Source: G963677485 sp942492855
GTDB lineage: Bacteria; Armatimonadota; HRBIN16
NCBI GenBank assembly: GCA_942492855.1
Contig: OW818647.1
Coordinates: forward strand, 3,348,001 to 3,412,000
Reading direction: 5' to 3'
DNA: 64,000 nucleotides
The notes beneath the pieces are model-generated. The model was not told the origin of the DNA and ran no database searches. It saw only the letters and a list, made by a program, of their open reading frames with translations. Made by a program: the position numbers and the translations under genes. Every line of letters starts with the position of its first letter. Within the stretch, counting starts at the first letter, position 1. Below are positions 63,303-64,000 of this stretch, in pieces.

Positions 63303-64000
63303 CTATTTCGCCGCACTAAACTTGCGGGCGGCTTCGGGGTCGATGTCACCTGTGATGGTCATCTGAGCTTTACCGCACACGATGCTATCGATGCTGATGG
63401 GGGCTCCCATCTGCTTCAGGTCCAGCAGTGGCCGGTTGAGGAACTGGCCCATGATGGCATTCCTTACCGGCTCAGGCAGGTTGAAACCCAGGGCGTGGAC
63501 CTCCGCGGCGCGGATCCATACGGTGCCGTCAGGGCGAAGATCGGGAATACCCACCACTTTGGCGCTCAGCCGAGTGATCGGCGTGACGGCAACCAGTGCG
63601 ATGGTGACGCCTTCTGGTGCAACCGTAAGGGTGATATCCTCCAGCCGTTTGACCACTTTGTTCCATGGGCTGCCGATTTCGGGTAGATGCTTCAGTACAT
63701 AAGCCTCGATGTTCTTCTGGCTGATGTTCGCGGTATAGGTTCCCTGGGTGAACTGGATGCCCTCTGGTGTCTGTGAGACGTTTTGAACGGTGGCGTCCAG
63801 CCAGTCCACAACGAGCCCTGGGCGAATCTCAACGGCCTCACCTTGTATATGTGCCGATTGTGCTTTCATCTTTAACACTCCCATGTCTAGTCCCAAACGC
63901 ACGCGGTAGCTCTTGGCTGGTGCCAGCATCACTTGCAGTTTCTGTTCGGCTTTGTTCTCAATCTTCCGCACAGGGTTGCAGCCGACCAGGCATATGCAGA
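63303..64000 (-). CDS. LmeA/DUF2993-like lipoprotein, start off the window
   Basis: The frame is open from the stop at 63303 to the window edge. The segment read last at the edge, CICLVGCNPVRK, contains LVGC, a lipobox, so the protein is a lipoprotein whose signal peptide begins outside the window; the GTG at 63971 is an internal codon. The mature part (about 225 residues) shows alternating beta-strand patterns like DUF2993/LmeA proteins (VEIRPGLVVDWLDATVQNVS, ISIDSIVCGKAQMTITGDID), which bind or process membrane lipids in the envelope. Eighteen bases separate it from the methyltransferase gene on the same strand. Confidence 0.72.
   Translation of the reverse strand, partial: CICLVGCNPVRKIENKAEQKLQVMLAPAKSYRVRLGLDMGVLKMKAQSAHIQGEAVEIRPGLVVDWLDATVQNVSQTPEGIQFTQGTYTANISQKNIEAYVLKHLPEIGSPWNKVVKRLEDITLTVAPEGVTIALVAVTPITRLSAKVVGIPDLRPDGTVWIRAAEVHALGFNLPEPVRNAIMGQFLNRPLLDLKQMGAPISIDSIVCGKAQMTITGDIDPEAARKFSAAK

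Noticed and set aside
1..64000. tRNA or rRNA genes
   Set aside because: No cloverleaf or rRNA-like segment was recognised in any of the larger gaps, though this was by eye only.

Overview
The window is a bacterial chromosome segment of moderate GC content. It is rich in secreted carbohydrate-active enzymes, multi-sensor histidine kinases and short intergenic palindromes. Several gene types together suggest Armatimonadota or a neighbouring environmental lineage of the Planctomycetota/Lentisphaerota type: uroporphyrinogen-decarboxylase-like proteins, phosphodiester glycosidase, HzsA-related cytochromes, repeated GH29 fucosidases and sugar ABC importers. This is inference from gene content; no rRNA or other marker gene is present.

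Regions: (1) 1-7070, minus strand: a deoxyhypusine-synthase-like protein overlapping a HAD phosphatase gene, two tandem paralogous glycosidase-like proteins, a secreted protein of unknown function and a GT4 glycosyltransferase. (2) 7206-16679: rubrerythrin, a TPR-like protein, a phosphodiester glycosidase, a UroD-like/unknown/beta-hydroxyacid-dehydrogenase-like operon, a DUF4832-type glycosidase, RNase HI and an FKBP isomerase. (3) 16804-35319: a signalling island with three intact hybrid histidine kinases (16804, 22744, 26877), one smaller kinase (31679) and one hybrid kinase split by a one-base frameshift (33327-35319). Inside it is a stand-alone cobalamin-binding protein (31021-31674) carrying the W-x9-EH signature of CarH/LitR light sensors. 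(4) 35467-44653: fumarase, then a three-gene overlapping operon of an HzsA-related dihaem/discoidin/LRR protein, a beta-propeller dihaem cytochrome and a Rid-like protein. (5) 44884-57863: a sugar ABC importer divergent from three tandem GH29 fucosidases, then DAHP synthase, a GH42 beta-galactosidase and an unknown secreted protein. (6) 58114-64000: a serine hydrolase, an inverted-repeat-bounded module holding a truncated gene copy, a decayed IS110-type transposase gene, a CcrM/HinfI-like DNA methyltransferase and the start-truncated gene of an LmeA-like lipoprotein.

The cell appears to break down fucosylated and galactosylated polymers outside or at the envelope and import the products by ABC transport. 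The most interesting unit is the run of same-strand genes from 26877 to 35319, which combines a PocR-domain hybrid kinase, a CarH-type B12 photoreceptor-like domain without any DNA-binding domain, a small kinase, an uncharacterised 159-residue protein and the split hybrid kinase. It is a candidate B12-based light or cobalamin signalling system that would act through phosphotransfer rather than direct repression. Intergenic gaps hold at least three dispersed repeat families: palindromes with a conserved CTTGT loop and variable stems, ATCGGAC-type repeats confined to gaps between convergent genes, and an inverted-repeat MITE-like element.
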